Source: Anaerolineae bacterium
GTDB lineage: Bacteria; Chloroflexota; Anaerolineae; Anaerolineales; E44-bin32
Direction: 5' to 3'
Length of the DNA stretch: 39,059 nucleotides
Assembly: GCA_011174825.1 (NCBI GenBank)
Contig: DUEZ01000026.1
Location: forward strand, 1 to 39,059
Each line of letters opens with the position of its first letter. Position 1 is the first letter of the stretch. Of this stretch, positions 8,430-16,561 are shown in pieces. Under the pieces are notes generated by a model. The model made no database searches, was not told the origin of the DNA, and was given only the letters and a program-made list of their open reading frames with translations. The translations under genes were made by a program, and so were the position numbers.

Positions 8430-9911
8430 TCAGTCAGATAAAATTTTTCTCCATCTGATAAACCGAATAACTGTGTATATGATCGTAATAACAGTAACCG
8501 CAGTCGATATCCCGATGATCCATACATACGTAGGGTCCGGTTGATTCAGAATCTGAATATCAGAAACGAAAACCCGGTCAGGATCAGGGAGCGCTCGAGC
8601 GAAGTTATCCACACGCCAAATGCGTACATGCCGCAAGATATCGTGTCCCATAATGATGAAAAAAGTAAGGGATATAAATCGTTTGGTGATCGATTGAACC
8701 CTCGTTGACAGCCAACCTTGGGCGCTTATGGCGGCAATAAAGATGACGCCAACTACGGACATGATCAGGAAGCGAGAGGGAACACGCTCTAGTCCAACAA
8801 GGGGTATCGGCAGGCTGTGAATGGGTTGATAGAGATAACTCACGGAGAGGATCATCATGATTATCATCGGAATGTAGAGAGGCAGGAACTTCGAGGAGCT
8901 TTTTTCCTCGTGGTTGGGATCAAAAAGAGGATAAAAACCGAATAGAAGAATAAAAAGAAGCCCTACAAGACTTACATAGTGATCAAGCTCCCACCAACCG
9001 ACAAGCCTTCCACTAATAGCTTCATAGGGGGAGACGTCCTTGACGAGAGCGGAAAGAATATCTGTAAAGTTGATGTAACCGGGGAAAAATCGGCGTTTGT
9101 TCTCAGCGAATACAAGGGCTGCTGGCAGTATTCGATGAGCTGCAAGGAGCGCGCTGGCGATCAGCGATTTCAGGATCGGGATACGGTGTGGACGCAAGAT
9201 GACAAGTAAGATGAGTAAGAGCATGACACACCATACGTAGAAGTGAATCGAACCCTGTAAGGTGATACCAAAAAGTATGAGACCCATCACAAGTGGCCAT
9301 TTGTGATCATAATCATGGTCAATCAAACGGAACAGTTGAAGCATGAAGAACGGTAGCAGGTAATAGCCAAACCACATGGAGTGCCCTACACTCACGTGCG
9401 AAACAATGTGACCATTGAAGGAGAATAAGAGAAAGAGAACTCCAAAGGTGATCGGGGACAGGTTGTAGCGTCTTTTGATGAGCAACAATCCAAGAAACCC
9501 GATGCTGAAGAGGAGAAGCGCGTTGAGCAATACAAACTGACCTGGTTCGAGAAATGAGAGGGATAGAATTTGGGGAGATAGAACGGTCTCTGGAATGGAA
9601 AGGAAACGTTCCGGTGCGTTTGGGTTCGGGTTGGTATGTAGGGGGATCGTTTTATCCGTAAGTGCCTGTTTAAGAATCGTGTAATACTGCCATTCCTTCG
9701 GCCAGTCATGGATCTCAAATTGAATTCGACCTCCATCAAGGAAATACACCCACATAACGAGCCCGATGAGCAGCAAGGCAAAGATCCAGGACCACTGAAT
9801 GGTTCGTTGCCAACGGGAAAGAGAAGCATTTGCAGGCAGGAATATGGCGTCTATGGCTTCATGAGAAATCTGAATGATACGTTCTTCGAAGTTCTTCAAC
9901 CAATCTTTCAT
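8430..9911 (-). CDS. Polytopic membrane protein, putative GT-C-type glycosyltransferase
   Basis: It has 493 residues and about ten to twelve membrane helices. A soluble amphipathic N-terminus of about 35 residues precedes the first helix. The first outer loop carries FEIHDWPKEWQYY, an acidic motif in the place where GT-C enzymes have their catalytic Asp/Glu, and the second a segment (PETVLSPQILSL) before TM2. I do not recognise a specific family. A membrane glycosyltransferase or a polysaccharide-related transporter are the main options. It would be transcribed before the neighbouring DUF6056-like gene, and the two could form a two-gene operon. No partner gene gives the substrate. Confidence 0.55.
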   Translation of the reverse strand: MKDWLKNFEERIIQISHEAIDAIFLPANASLSRWQRTIQWSWIFALLLIGLVMWVYFLDGGRIQFEIHDWPKEWQYYTILKQALTDKTIPLHTNPNPNAPERFLSIPETVLSPQILSLSFLEPGQFVLLNALLLFSIGFLGLLLIKRRYNLSPITFGVLFLLFSFNGHIVSHVSVGHSMWFGYYLLPFFMLQLFRLIDHDYDHKWPLVMGLILFGITLQGSIHFYVWCVMLLLILLVILRPHRIPILKSLIASALLAAHRILPAALVFAENKRRFFPGYINFTDILSALVKDVSPYEAISGRLVGWWELDHYVSLVGLLFILLFGFYPLFDPNHEEKSSSKFLPLYIPMIIMMILSVSYLYQPIHSLPIPLVGLERVPSRFLIMSVVGVIFIAAISAQGWLSTRVQSITKRFISLTFFIIMGHDILRHVRIWRVDNFARALPDPDRVFVSDIQILNQPDPTYVWIIGISTAVTVITIIYTVIRFIRWRKILSD

Positions 9912-10139
9912 GTCGTTGTATCTTTCTGGACTCTCTTGATGTCGCGTGGCATATCCAATATCGCTGGTCGTATTATAGGCTTGCTTCGTATGTCTACCAA
10001 CTGTGAGAATGTATTGTAAGATGTTGAAGTCTAAGCATGACAGACTTACAGAAACAGATCAAGATTCACTTTGACCATTTATCTATACTGTAGTGATCAG
10101 AACATCACCTTGTGGAGATTAGGTATCTGTGGGAGGAGG

Positions 10140-10529
10140 TCATGGAGTTTGGGTATTCGTAGGAGTTGGGGTGCTCGAGGGTATGGGTGTTGGCGTGTAG
10201 GAAGGCGTAGACGTGAGAGTGTCAGTTGGAGGCAGTTGAGTCGGTGGGGGAGTAAAGGTAGGTGGGGGGGTGAAACTCGCGGTGCGTGTGGGGGGCACAA
10301 ATCCAGTTGAGGTTTCTGTGGGAGTCAAGGTTTCTGATGGGGTCGTTGTAAGGGTCACCGAAGGCATGAGAACAGGTGTAGTTGATGGTGGTAGTTGGCT
10401 TGGAGTTGGGGTGCCAGTAGCTGAGGGCGCGCGGCGTATCGCGATGATACCTGCACAGTAGCAGGGGATCGTGGTCAAGATGATGCCGATGAAAATCAGA
10501 TAGATTCTACGCCCGGTTAACTGCATCAT
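10140..10529 (-). CDS. Thr/Pro-rich membrane-anchored or secreted protein
   Basis: The 129 residues begin with a hydrophobic helix (IYLIFIGIILTTIPCYCAGI), which is a signal anchor or uncleaved signal peptide. The rest is almost entirely Thr, Pro and Ser in short repeats such as TPTPS, TETST and PTPTNTQTP. Such 'TPTP' tracts are frequent as wall-spanning or glycosylated linkers in Chloroflexota. No globular domain follows, so it may be a surface stalk or a truncated remnant of a longer protein. The bias makes the opposite strand open too (an Arg/Gly/Trp-rich frame), but the signal anchor supports the minus strand. Function unknown. Confidence 0.55.
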   Translation of the reverse strand: MMQLTGRRIYLIFIGIILTTIPCYCAGIIAIRRAPSATGTPTPSQLPPSTTPVLMPSVTLTTTPSETLTPTETSTGFVPPTRTASFTPPPTFTPPPTQLPPTDTLTSTPSYTPTPIPSSTPTPTNTQTP

Positions 10530-10651
10530 GAGTCTGTAATTCGCGGCTGATGTTTGATATTACCAGCCGTGTAGCATACCTGCAAGCAGGGTCTATCTTC
10601 TAAAACCGGAAAAACGAATAGGTCTATTATAAAGTCCTGATGGATATTTGT

Positions 10652-10680
10652 TTGTATGCCTGAACCACGTGACATATAAT
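10652..10680 (+). promoter_or_regulatory. Sigma-70-type promoter for the adenylate cyclase gene
   Basis: TTGTAT at 10652-10657 and a perfect TATAAT at 10675-10680 are separated by 17 bp. The predicted start of transcription is near 10687, about 30 nt before the TTG 10718 start codon. This also argues against the earlier in-frame TTG at 10685. Confidence 0.55.
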
Positions 10681-10717
10681 CGAATTGAGTTCATTCCATG
10701 ATCGGGGGTGGCGTCCG

Positions 10718-12466
10718 TTGAGCGATCAAACACTTGTCCCAACGTTAGAGGAACATCTGCTGCGATTAAGCCGAAGAGCGGAGGAGCTGCGCGGTCAGTT
10801 AGCGGCCCATCGAGCGACGCTTGCTCGAGCGCAATTAGATATCCCTGAGGGGGTGCTAGAAGGATTACGCCAACTCAGCGGGACGCTTCTTCTTTTACAG
10901 AAGACGGTCGATGAAAATGAACAAGATCGGCGCAATCTCCGGGCATTGGCCGAGATAGGACAGGTGGTCAATTCCTCGCTCGACACGAAAACTGTACTCA
11001 ATGAAGTGATGGATACCATCATTCGATTGACCGGGGCCGAGCGTGCATTTCTTATGCTGCGAAATGAACTCGGGGAGATGGAGATCAACGTCGCCCGTAA
11101 TTGGGAACGGATCTCGCTTGAGCCGCAAGAGATCGAAATCAGCCGGACCATCATCAAGCGTGTCGTGTTACAAGGTGAAGCGATTCTGACCACCAATGCT
11201 CAAACGGATCCCCGCTTTGGCAGACAGGAGAGCATCGTTGCCTATAATCTGCGTTCGATTCTGTGCATTCCCTTGAAAGTAAAGGGGGAGTTGACGGGTG
11301 TGATTTACGCGGATAACCGAGTGCGAGAGGGGCTTTTCACCGAAAAAGAACGATCGCTGCTTTCAGACTTTGCCAACCAGGCAGCGGTGGCGTTAGAGAA
11401 CGCTCGTCTGTTCGAGTCAGTGAGGCGAACCCTGGATGAGGTGATCGAGTTGAAAAACCTGATGGAGGACGTGTTCGCATCGATCGCTAGCGGAGTGATA
11501 ACCGCAGATGTCGATGGAACGATCACACTCTGTAATCAAGCCGCGGAGTCGATCCTTGCCACTCCGAAGCAGGCCATACTAGGAACTTCTCTACGTGAGC
11601 TGCTTGAGCCTCTATCCCCTGATTTGCTGCAAAAAGTGATTGAAGTTGAAGAAGAAGACCAACATCACATCGGTATTGAAGTTGAACCGATCTTGGAGGA
11701 GCGAGGCCAAGTCGATCTTAGTTTGAATATAACCCCTCTGAAGACAGCGGATGAGATGACGCGAGGCGTGGCGATCGTCGTTGATGACTTGACCGAAAAG
11801 CGACGCTTGGAAGCGCAACGCCGTTTGTTTGAGCGTATGGTATCGCCGGCGGTGATCGATCAGCTCGATCCGGATGGTTTGCAATTGGGCGGGCATCGGC
11901 AAGAAATCACCACTTTGTTCGCCGATATTCGCGGTTTTACCGCTTTAAGTGAAACCATTGATCCCGAAACTTTAGTGGGTGTATTGAACCGATTCTTAGC
12001 TGCCGCCGCTGAGGCGATCCTTAATGAAGAGGGGACCATTGACAAGTTCATCGGTGATGCAGCGATGGCATGGTTTAACGCACCGATCCCGCAACCAGAT
12101 CACACAATGCGCGCTGTGCGAGCTGCACTTACTATGAGAGAAGCCGTTGAGGAGCTTCACGAATCGCTCGAGAAGAAGTTCCGCCTAAACTTTGGAATTG
12201 GAATCCACTATGGAGAAGCCCTTCTCGGGCTGGTCGGCACTCAGAAGCGCTTGGAATATACCGCCATCGGGGACAGCGTGAACACGGCTAGGAGACTTCA
12301 GGAGAACGCTGCTTCGGGTCAAATCCTGATCAGTCAGGTAGCGGCTGAGAGGGTGACGGATTCGGTTATGTTCGCGGATGTCGACCCCATTCAAGCTAAA
12401 GGTAAGGAAAAGCCAATTGAAGTTTATGAAGTGGTGGGGTTAGTTAAGGATAATTCCTCGGCGTAA
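10718..12466 (+). CDS. GAF-PAS class III adenylate cyclase
   Basis: The protein (about 582 residues) has an N-terminal coiled coil (about 8-60), a GAF domain (about 70-235), a short linker helix, a PAS domain (about 245-365) and a C-terminal class III cyclase domain. The metal Asp pair is D403 (FADIRGFT) and D447 (DKFIGDAAMAWF). K443 is the adenine-selecting lysine and T515 (EYTAIGD) stands at the second base-recognition site, the Lys/Thr combination of class IIIb adenylate cyclases. N522 and R526 are the transition-state residues. It should make cAMP in the cytoplasm in response to a GAF or PAS signal. I start at TTG 10718 because GGGGGTGG lies 7 nt before it. No cAMP effector gene is nearby. 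The 3' end overlaps the convergent gene by 43 bp. Confidence 0.9.
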   Translation: MSDQTLVPTLEEHLLRLSRRAEELRGQLAAHRATLARAQLDIPEGVLEGLRQLSGTLLLLQKTVDENEQDRRNLRALAEIGQVVNSSLDTKTVLNEVMDTIIRLTGAERAFLMLRNELGEMEINVARNWERISLEPQEIEISRTIIKRVVLQGEAILTTNAQTDPRFGRQESIVAYNLRSILCIPLKVKGELTGVIYADNRVREGLFTEKERSLLSDFANQAAVALENARLFESVRRTLDEVIELKNLMEDVFASIASGVITADVDGTITLCNQAAESILATPKQAILGTSLRELLEPLSPDLLQKVIEVEEEDQHHIGIEVEPILEERGQVDLSLNITPLKTADEMTRGVAIVVDDLTEKRRLEAQRRLFERMVSPAVIDQLDPDGLQLGGHRQEITTLFADIRGFTALSETIDPETLVGVLNRFLAAAAEAILNEEGTIDKFIGDAAMAWFNAPIPQPDHTMRAVRAALTMREAVEELHESLEKKFRLNFGIGIHYGEALLGLVGTQKRLEYTAIGDSVNTARRLQENAASGQILISQVAAERVTDSVMFADVDPIQAKGKEKPIEVYEVVGLVKDNSSA

Positions 12467-13404
12467 GCAAACAGAGCGGGTGTCCCACCCGTGTGCCAGA
12501 ATAGAACGCGCTCTTTAGAACTTATTTCCCCGCTGTGGATGAGGTCAATCATCCCGGCTGCTGCCCGTCCTGTATAGACCGGATCAAGAAATAATCCTTC
12601 GAGTCGGGCGAACATTTCAAGCGCCTCCTTCTCGGGCTTCCCCATCACTGCATAACCCTCACCTAAATATGAATCGTTCACATCGACTTGACCTTCTGAG
12701 AAGGTCTCAGGTAGACCGAGCAGCTCAGCGGTTTCGGTTGCTAAGGATGTGATGGTGGGCACAATCTCACCCGCTGAGGGATCCACGCTGATACCCGTGA
12801 TTTGACCGGAAAAGCGGTGAATCTGTGCACCGACGAGCAATCCAGCCTGGGTCCCACCGGATGATGTCGCAAACACGATCCGATCTACTGGGGTGTCTTG
12901 TTCCATGAATTCCCCCATGGCAGCCGTGTAAGATGCCGCGCCTATTGGATTGGATCCGCCATAGGGGATGAGGTAAGGGCGTCTTCCATCAGACCAGGCA
13001 GCATCGAACGTATTAGTTAATGTTTCTTCGGGATCTTCCCCCTCAGTCCATATAATCTCAGCCCCTAGGAGTTGGTCTAGTAGGGTATTGCCTATCGCGG
13101 TTTTCGGTGGGTTTCCAGTGAGCACTAAGATGCACTCAAAACCTTGGTTCGCTGCAGCTGCAGCTGTCTGCCGGCAGTGATTGGATTGGATAGCGCCGCG
13201 TGTGATCAAGGTCCGTGCACCATGAGCTTGAGCTTCAGCGAGCAGGAATTCTAATTTCCTGGTCTTGTTGCCACCGAACGCCAATCCGGTCAGATCATCG
13301 CGTTTGATCCACAACCGAGGTCCGCCGAGTTCGGCGCTCAGTCGGGGTAGGGGATGGACAGGTGTAGGGAGATGCGCCAAGGGAATGCGAGGGAGTGTGA
13401 TCAT
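12424..13404 (-). CDS. D-cysteine desulfhydrase / ACC deaminase family PLP enzyme
   Basis: A fold type II PLP enzyme of 326 residues. LWIKRDDLTGLAFGGNKTRK contains the Schiff-base lysine K47 (in GGNKTRK), followed by AIQSNHCRQTAAAAA, the phosphate and substrate-binding helix. Near the end DPVYTGRAAAGMID has Tyr-Thr-Gly where true ACC deaminases have Tyr-Glu-Gly, so D-cysteine desulfhydrase (D-cysteine to pyruvate, sulfide and ammonia) or a related D-amino acid activity is more likely. It is the last gene of a minus-strand run after the M20 hydrolase, 116 bp downstream of it. Its C-terminal codons overlap the convergent cyclase gene by 43 bp. Confidence 0.85.
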   Translation of the reverse strand: MITLPRIPLAHLPTPVHPLPRLSAELGGPRLWIKRDDLTGLAFGGNKTRKLEFLLAEAQAHGARTLITRGAIQSNHCRQTAAAAANQGFECILVLTGNPPKTAIGNTLLDQLLGAEIIWTEGEDPEETLTNTFDAAWSDGRRPYLIPYGGSNPIGAASYTAAMGEFMEQDTPVDRIVFATSSGGTQAGLLVGAQIHRFSGQITGISVDPSAGEIVPTITSLATETAELLGLPETFSEGQVDVNDSYLGEGYAVMGKPEKEALEMFARLEGLFLDPVYTGRAAAGMIDLIHSGEISSKERVLFWHTGGTPALFAYAEELSLTNPTTS

Positions 13405-13520
13405 GTTCGTGAAAGACTCCTCAAATCTATACTTGCTAGCTTGATAACTCCAGAAGCAGACCTTTTTCAGAGATTCGATGACTAGACTTAAAGGGAGGAA
13501 TTGCCTTTATTCCTCGGAGG

Positions 13521-14978
13521 TCAATCTCCTTCTGGTCCGTAGTGCGGTGGTTTTACGTCCTCTGGTATCGGTGAAACGTACGGCTTGCCTCCGGTCTGTT
13601 GCTTGAACTCCAGATGGATTTTAACAAGATGGTTAGGATCTGAGTAGAGTTTAACAGCGGTTACGGCCATGATCTTGGCCGCGTGCAGCATGCCTTTGTG
13701 GCCAATAGACATCCCAGAGGCAGCGACATTACCCCAGCTATGTCCTGGGACGCCTGTTGGAAAGCAGGTTGTGCTCAGTAAGCTCACCGGGACAATCTGA
13801 CTGAGATCGCCGACATCCGTTGAGCCAGTAGCGATGATGTGTTCATCAAGTGCACGGAAATTTCTCCCCACCAAAGGCTGGTCACGATATTCATCAAGGG
13901 CGGCAACGATTTCGGGCGAAGCTTTATAGTATTCGATCTTGTCATCGATGTAGTCGGAGTTCGTACCAGGGAAAGCGTCATTGATCTTCTGGGCGAACTC
14001 GATTTCAGCCTCTGTGAAGGTGATCGGACCGATCGACTGCATGGCCTGATACTGCAGATCTGCCAGATAATGATTGCTGAGTAAGGCTGAACATCCCTCT
14101 TCGAAAAGAACCTCAAAGGTTGTCTCAGTCATCAATGCTGCACCTTCAGCCACTTTGCGGACGCGTTCAACCACCTCGGCCAGATAGTCGGGTTTGGCGG
14201 CCCGGATGAAATAATACACTTCGGCTTCTTCAGGGACGATATTGGGCGCTTTCCCTCCCTCCGTGATGATGTAATGCATGCGTACGTCATCCTTGACATG
14301 CTCACGAAGGTAATTGACACCGACATTCATCAGTTCAACCGCATCCAAGGCTGAGCGTCCTTTATGTGGGGAACCTCCGGCATGGGCAGTCTGACCATAG
14401 AATCGGAAGTATATGGCATTCACGCCAACAGCCCCGCCCTTAGAGGGAGTGTTCAGATGGGCAGGGTGGAAGTTCAAGGCCGCGTCCAGATCATCAAAGG
14501 CACCTGCCCGAGCCATAAAAACCTTCCCGCTGCCTTTTTCTTCTGCTGGACAGCCATAGTAGCGAACGGTCCCTGATTTATCGTTGGACTTAAGCCATTT
14601 TTGCACGGCAACCGCTGACGCGACGGTACCAGCGCCCAATAAATTGTGCCCGCATCCATGCCCTGGCTCACCTTCGTGAATAGGTTCTTTGGTGGGTTGT
14701 TTCTTTTGGGATAATCCCGGTAATGCATCATACTCACCGATGAAACCAAGAATAGGCTTGCCCTCCCCCCACTCAGCCATAAATGCGGTATTGAGGTCCC
14801 CAATCCAAGTGACTGAGAAACCTTCATTTTCCAGGTAATCGGCTTGTAGGTGCGAAGATTTGAACTCTTTCCACGCTAATTCCGGGGTGCGCCAAATTTG
14901 ATCGGCCATTTCGATAAAGATGGATTGATTTTGGTCTAGCCAATCGATCACTTGTTGAGCGGATTCATTCGTATCCAT
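13521..14978 (-). CDS. M20D family amidohydrolase, AbgB-like
   Basis: The 485-residue protein is an M20 metallopeptidase-type amidohydrolase. The metal site motifs are visible: EGEPGHGCGHNLLGAGTVAS, YYGCPAEEKGSGKVFM (Glu pair), LNFHPAHLNTPSKG and GVPGHSWGN near the C-terminus. The middle segment with QTAHAGGSPHKGRSALDA is the dimerisation/lid domain seen in M20 enzymes. The best match by motif is p-aminobenzoyl-glutamate hydrolase subunit B, which cleaves aminoacyl amides. There is no subunit A gene beside it, so it may act alone on other N-acyl amino acids (inference). The ATG at 14978 lies 31 bp inside the end of the upstream small membrane gene, implying coupling. Confidence 0.85.
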   Translation of the reverse strand: MDTNESAQQVIDWLDQNQSIFIEMADQIWRTPELAWKEFKSSHLQADYLENEGFSVTWIGDLNTAFMAEWGEGKPILGFIGEYDALPGLSQKKQPTKEPIHEGEPGHGCGHNLLGAGTVASAVAVQKWLKSNDKSGTVRYYGCPAEEKGSGKVFMARAGAFDDLDAALNFHPAHLNTPSKGGAVGVNAIYFRFYGQTAHAGGSPHKGRSALDAVELMNVGVNYLREHVKDDVRMHYIITEGGKAPNIVPEEAEVYYFIRAAKPDYLAEVVERVRKVAEGAALMTETTFEVLFEEGCSALLSNHYLADLQYQAMQSIGPITFTEAEIEFAQKINDAFPGTNSDYIDDKIEYYKASPEIVAALDEYRDQPLVGRNFRALDEHIIATGSTDVGDLSQIVPVSLLSTTCFPTGVPGHSWGNVAASGMSIGHKGMLHAAKIMAVTAVKLYSDPNHLVKIHLEFKQQTGGKPYVSPIPEDVKPPHYGPEGD

Positions 14979-15274
14979 TGTTGTTCCTCAATTGATTCTG
15001 GTGTCGCTCGCGGCGTCATCTCCAGCGATTTTTTGTAGGGACTGAAAGTCAGGTACAGCAGTCCGGAGAGGACGATGATGCTGACGTGGGATATCAAGGC
15101 GACAGCTATGTTCATCCGGAACTTCTTATCGCCCTCGGCCACGGCAGCAAGTGCGTTGGGTAAATTCTCTGGATTAAGAGGGGTACCCGCCATGAATCTA
15201 CTGATGGCGTTAGTGAGGAAGATATGGAGAAACAGAAATCCGCACAGTTGGATGATCCCTATCATTGGGAGCAT
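14948..15274 (-). CDS. Small two-helix membrane protein, possibly a truncated DUF4386 protein
   Basis: The 108-residue product has two hydrophobic helices (about residues 2-24 and 56-80) and a short polar tail. The spacing of a first helix, a loop with NALAAVAEGDKKFRMNIAVA, and a second helix ending at TFSPYKKSLEM resembles the N-terminal third of DUF4386 proteins, which are normally about 230 residues. If so, this gene has lost the rest. The ATG at 15274 has AAGGA 7 nt upstream, starts 12 bp after the oxidoreductase stop and overlaps the M20 gene, so it is translated within the same operon. Function unknown. Confidence 0.5.
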   Translation of the reverse strand: MLPMIGIIQLCGFLFLHIFLTNAISRFMAGTPLNPENLPNALAAVAEGDKKFRMNIAVALISHVSIIVLSGLLYLTFSPYKKSLEMTPRATPESIEEQQWIRMNPLNK

Positions 15275-15286
15275 GACTTTGTCCTT

Positions 15287-16252
15287 TTAGATTGTAATGA
15301 CGATTTTTCCTCGAGCATGTCCTGTTCCGTAATGTCGGAGAGCTTCAGGGAGCTCGCTCAATGTGTAGCGTCTATCTATGTACGGAGTTACCTTCCCGGT
15401 TTCGAGAAGCTCTTTCAATTCGAGCATGTCCTTTTCATCGGGTCTATCCATGGGGTTCATCGGAACCATTTTCTGGCTCCCGGTCATGGAAATCCACTTC
15501 TCCTGGAGCGCTAAAAGGGGAGACCATGCGGTTGTGACATACGTACCCTGGGGGCTTAGTGCGCGCCGGCAGTCTGAAAAAGAACGCTTCCTCACGGCGT
15601 CATATATCAGGTCATAATGACCCTCATTTTGGGCAAAATTCTCTTGGGTGTAATCAATGACACGGTCTGTGCCAATTGAATGCACCATATCAAGATTTTT
15701 GGTGCTGCAAACTCCCGTCACTTCGGTCCCATACGCCTTGGCGATCTGTACAGCAAACGTGCCTACAGCACCAGAAGCACCATTAATCAAAACCTTTTGC
15801 CCCGGTTGAATTTGTCCGAAATCACGAAGACATATTAGAGCAGTTGATACCGAACAAGGTACAGCCGCCGCTTCCTCGAATGAGATACTGGCCGGTTTCA
15901 GTACCATTTGAATCTGTGCTTCAGGAGCACAAAAATATTCTGCAAAAGCTCCATTAATGAAACTCAATCCGAATACCTCATCGCCCGGCTGAAACTGCTT
16001 GAAGTTTACTCCGACCGCTTCAACTCGTCCCGCCACATCAACTCCCAATACCTTGCGTTTTGGTTTGAGCAGTCCACCTGCCACTATACGCGCCAGGAAG
16101 GGTGTACCCAATAGGAATCGGTATTCAATCGCATTTACTGAAGCCGCATGAACTTTGATCAGAACTTCGTCGTCCTTTGGCGTGGGCTTTTCGATCTCTC
16201 TGAGTTCAAGAACATCGGGTGAACCATAGTTGTCATAGACCATTGCTTTCAT
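15287..16252 (-). CDS. Zinc-free MDR family NAD(P)H-dependent oxidoreductase (quinone oxidoreductase-like)
   Basis: A medium-chain dehydrogenase of about 322 residues. The N-terminal GroES-like half has KVHAASVNAIEYRFLLG, with no Cys-x-His catalytic-zinc ligands, and GVDVAGRVEAVG. The Rossmann half has INGASGAVGTFAVQIAKAYG, the AxxGxxG cofactor loop. Lack of zinc ligands points to quinone oxidoreductase or enoyl-reductase-like activity with NAD(P)H. The frame is open to 16345, but ATG 16252 has a strong AAAGGAG 6-7 nt upstream and matches the family N-terminus MKAMVYDNYGSPDVL. It is the first gene of the minus-strand run that continues with the DUF4386-like protein, the M20 hydrolase and the PLP enzyme. 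Confidence 0.85.
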   Translation of the reverse strand: MKAMVYDNYGSPDVLELREIEKPTPKDDEVLIKVHAASVNAIEYRFLLGTPFLARIVAGGLLKPKRKVLGVDVAGRVEAVGVNFKQFQPGDEVFGLSFINGAFAEYFCAPEAQIQMVLKPASISFEEAAAVPCSVSTALICLRDFGQIQPGQKVLINGASGAVGTFAVQIAKAYGTEVTGVCSTKNLDMVHSIGTDRVIDYTQENFAQNEGHYDLIYDAVRKRSFSDCRRALSPQGTYVTTAWSPLLALQEKWISMTGSQKMVPMNPMDRPDEKDMLELKELLETGKVTPYIDRRYTLSELPEALRHYGTGHARGKIVITI

Positions 16253-16561
16253 TTTTATCTCCTTTGTGATGCCTCTTGCATCCATTTGTTGTCGGTCGTC
16301 TATATCACTCTTTTGGGTGATATTAACGTTGCTGACTGAGGGCAACCGACCATAAACATGTTGGATTCCCTTGAAGACAGATTTGGAGGACTTTCAATCG
16401 ACTATCATTCTGGTGAAGATTATTTACACCGTATAAAGGATTTGAGCTGAGCGACTAGGTTTTGCCAACCGCTATGATATCTACCCACCCCTATCATACA
16501 ACTTAGCTATCAAATCGCGCTGTATCCGGTGCATACTTCAGCGGTTTATTAGGTTGATCTT
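16253..16561. other. Gene-free stretch upstream of the oxidoreductase
   Basis: Just over 300 bases separate the oxidoreductase start from the end of the next minus-strand gene. The only structure seen is the palindrome at 16302-16323. The remainder (16324-16561) is AT-richer and shows no convincing open frame, hairpin terminator or RNA gene. Confidence 0.5.
16302..16323. promoter_or_regulatory. Inverted repeat, candidate operator for the oxidoreductase operon
   Basis: ATATCAC at 16302-16308 and GTGATAT at 16317-16323 are perfect inverted arms with an 8 nt centre. It lies about 50-70 bp upstream of the oxidoreductase ATG, where a dimeric repressor could bind. No regulator gene is adjacent, so this is only a candidate. 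Confidence 0.35.

Noticed and set aside
10071..10310. Arg/Gly/Trp-rich frame on the + strand
   Set aside because: It is the complement of the Thr/Pro codon repeats of the minus-strand protein, which has a signal anchor.
10150..10450. Repetitive DNA that could suggest a CRISPR or tandem array
   Set aside because: The repetition is irregular and explained by TPT/PPT codon use; there are no constant repeats with unique spacers.
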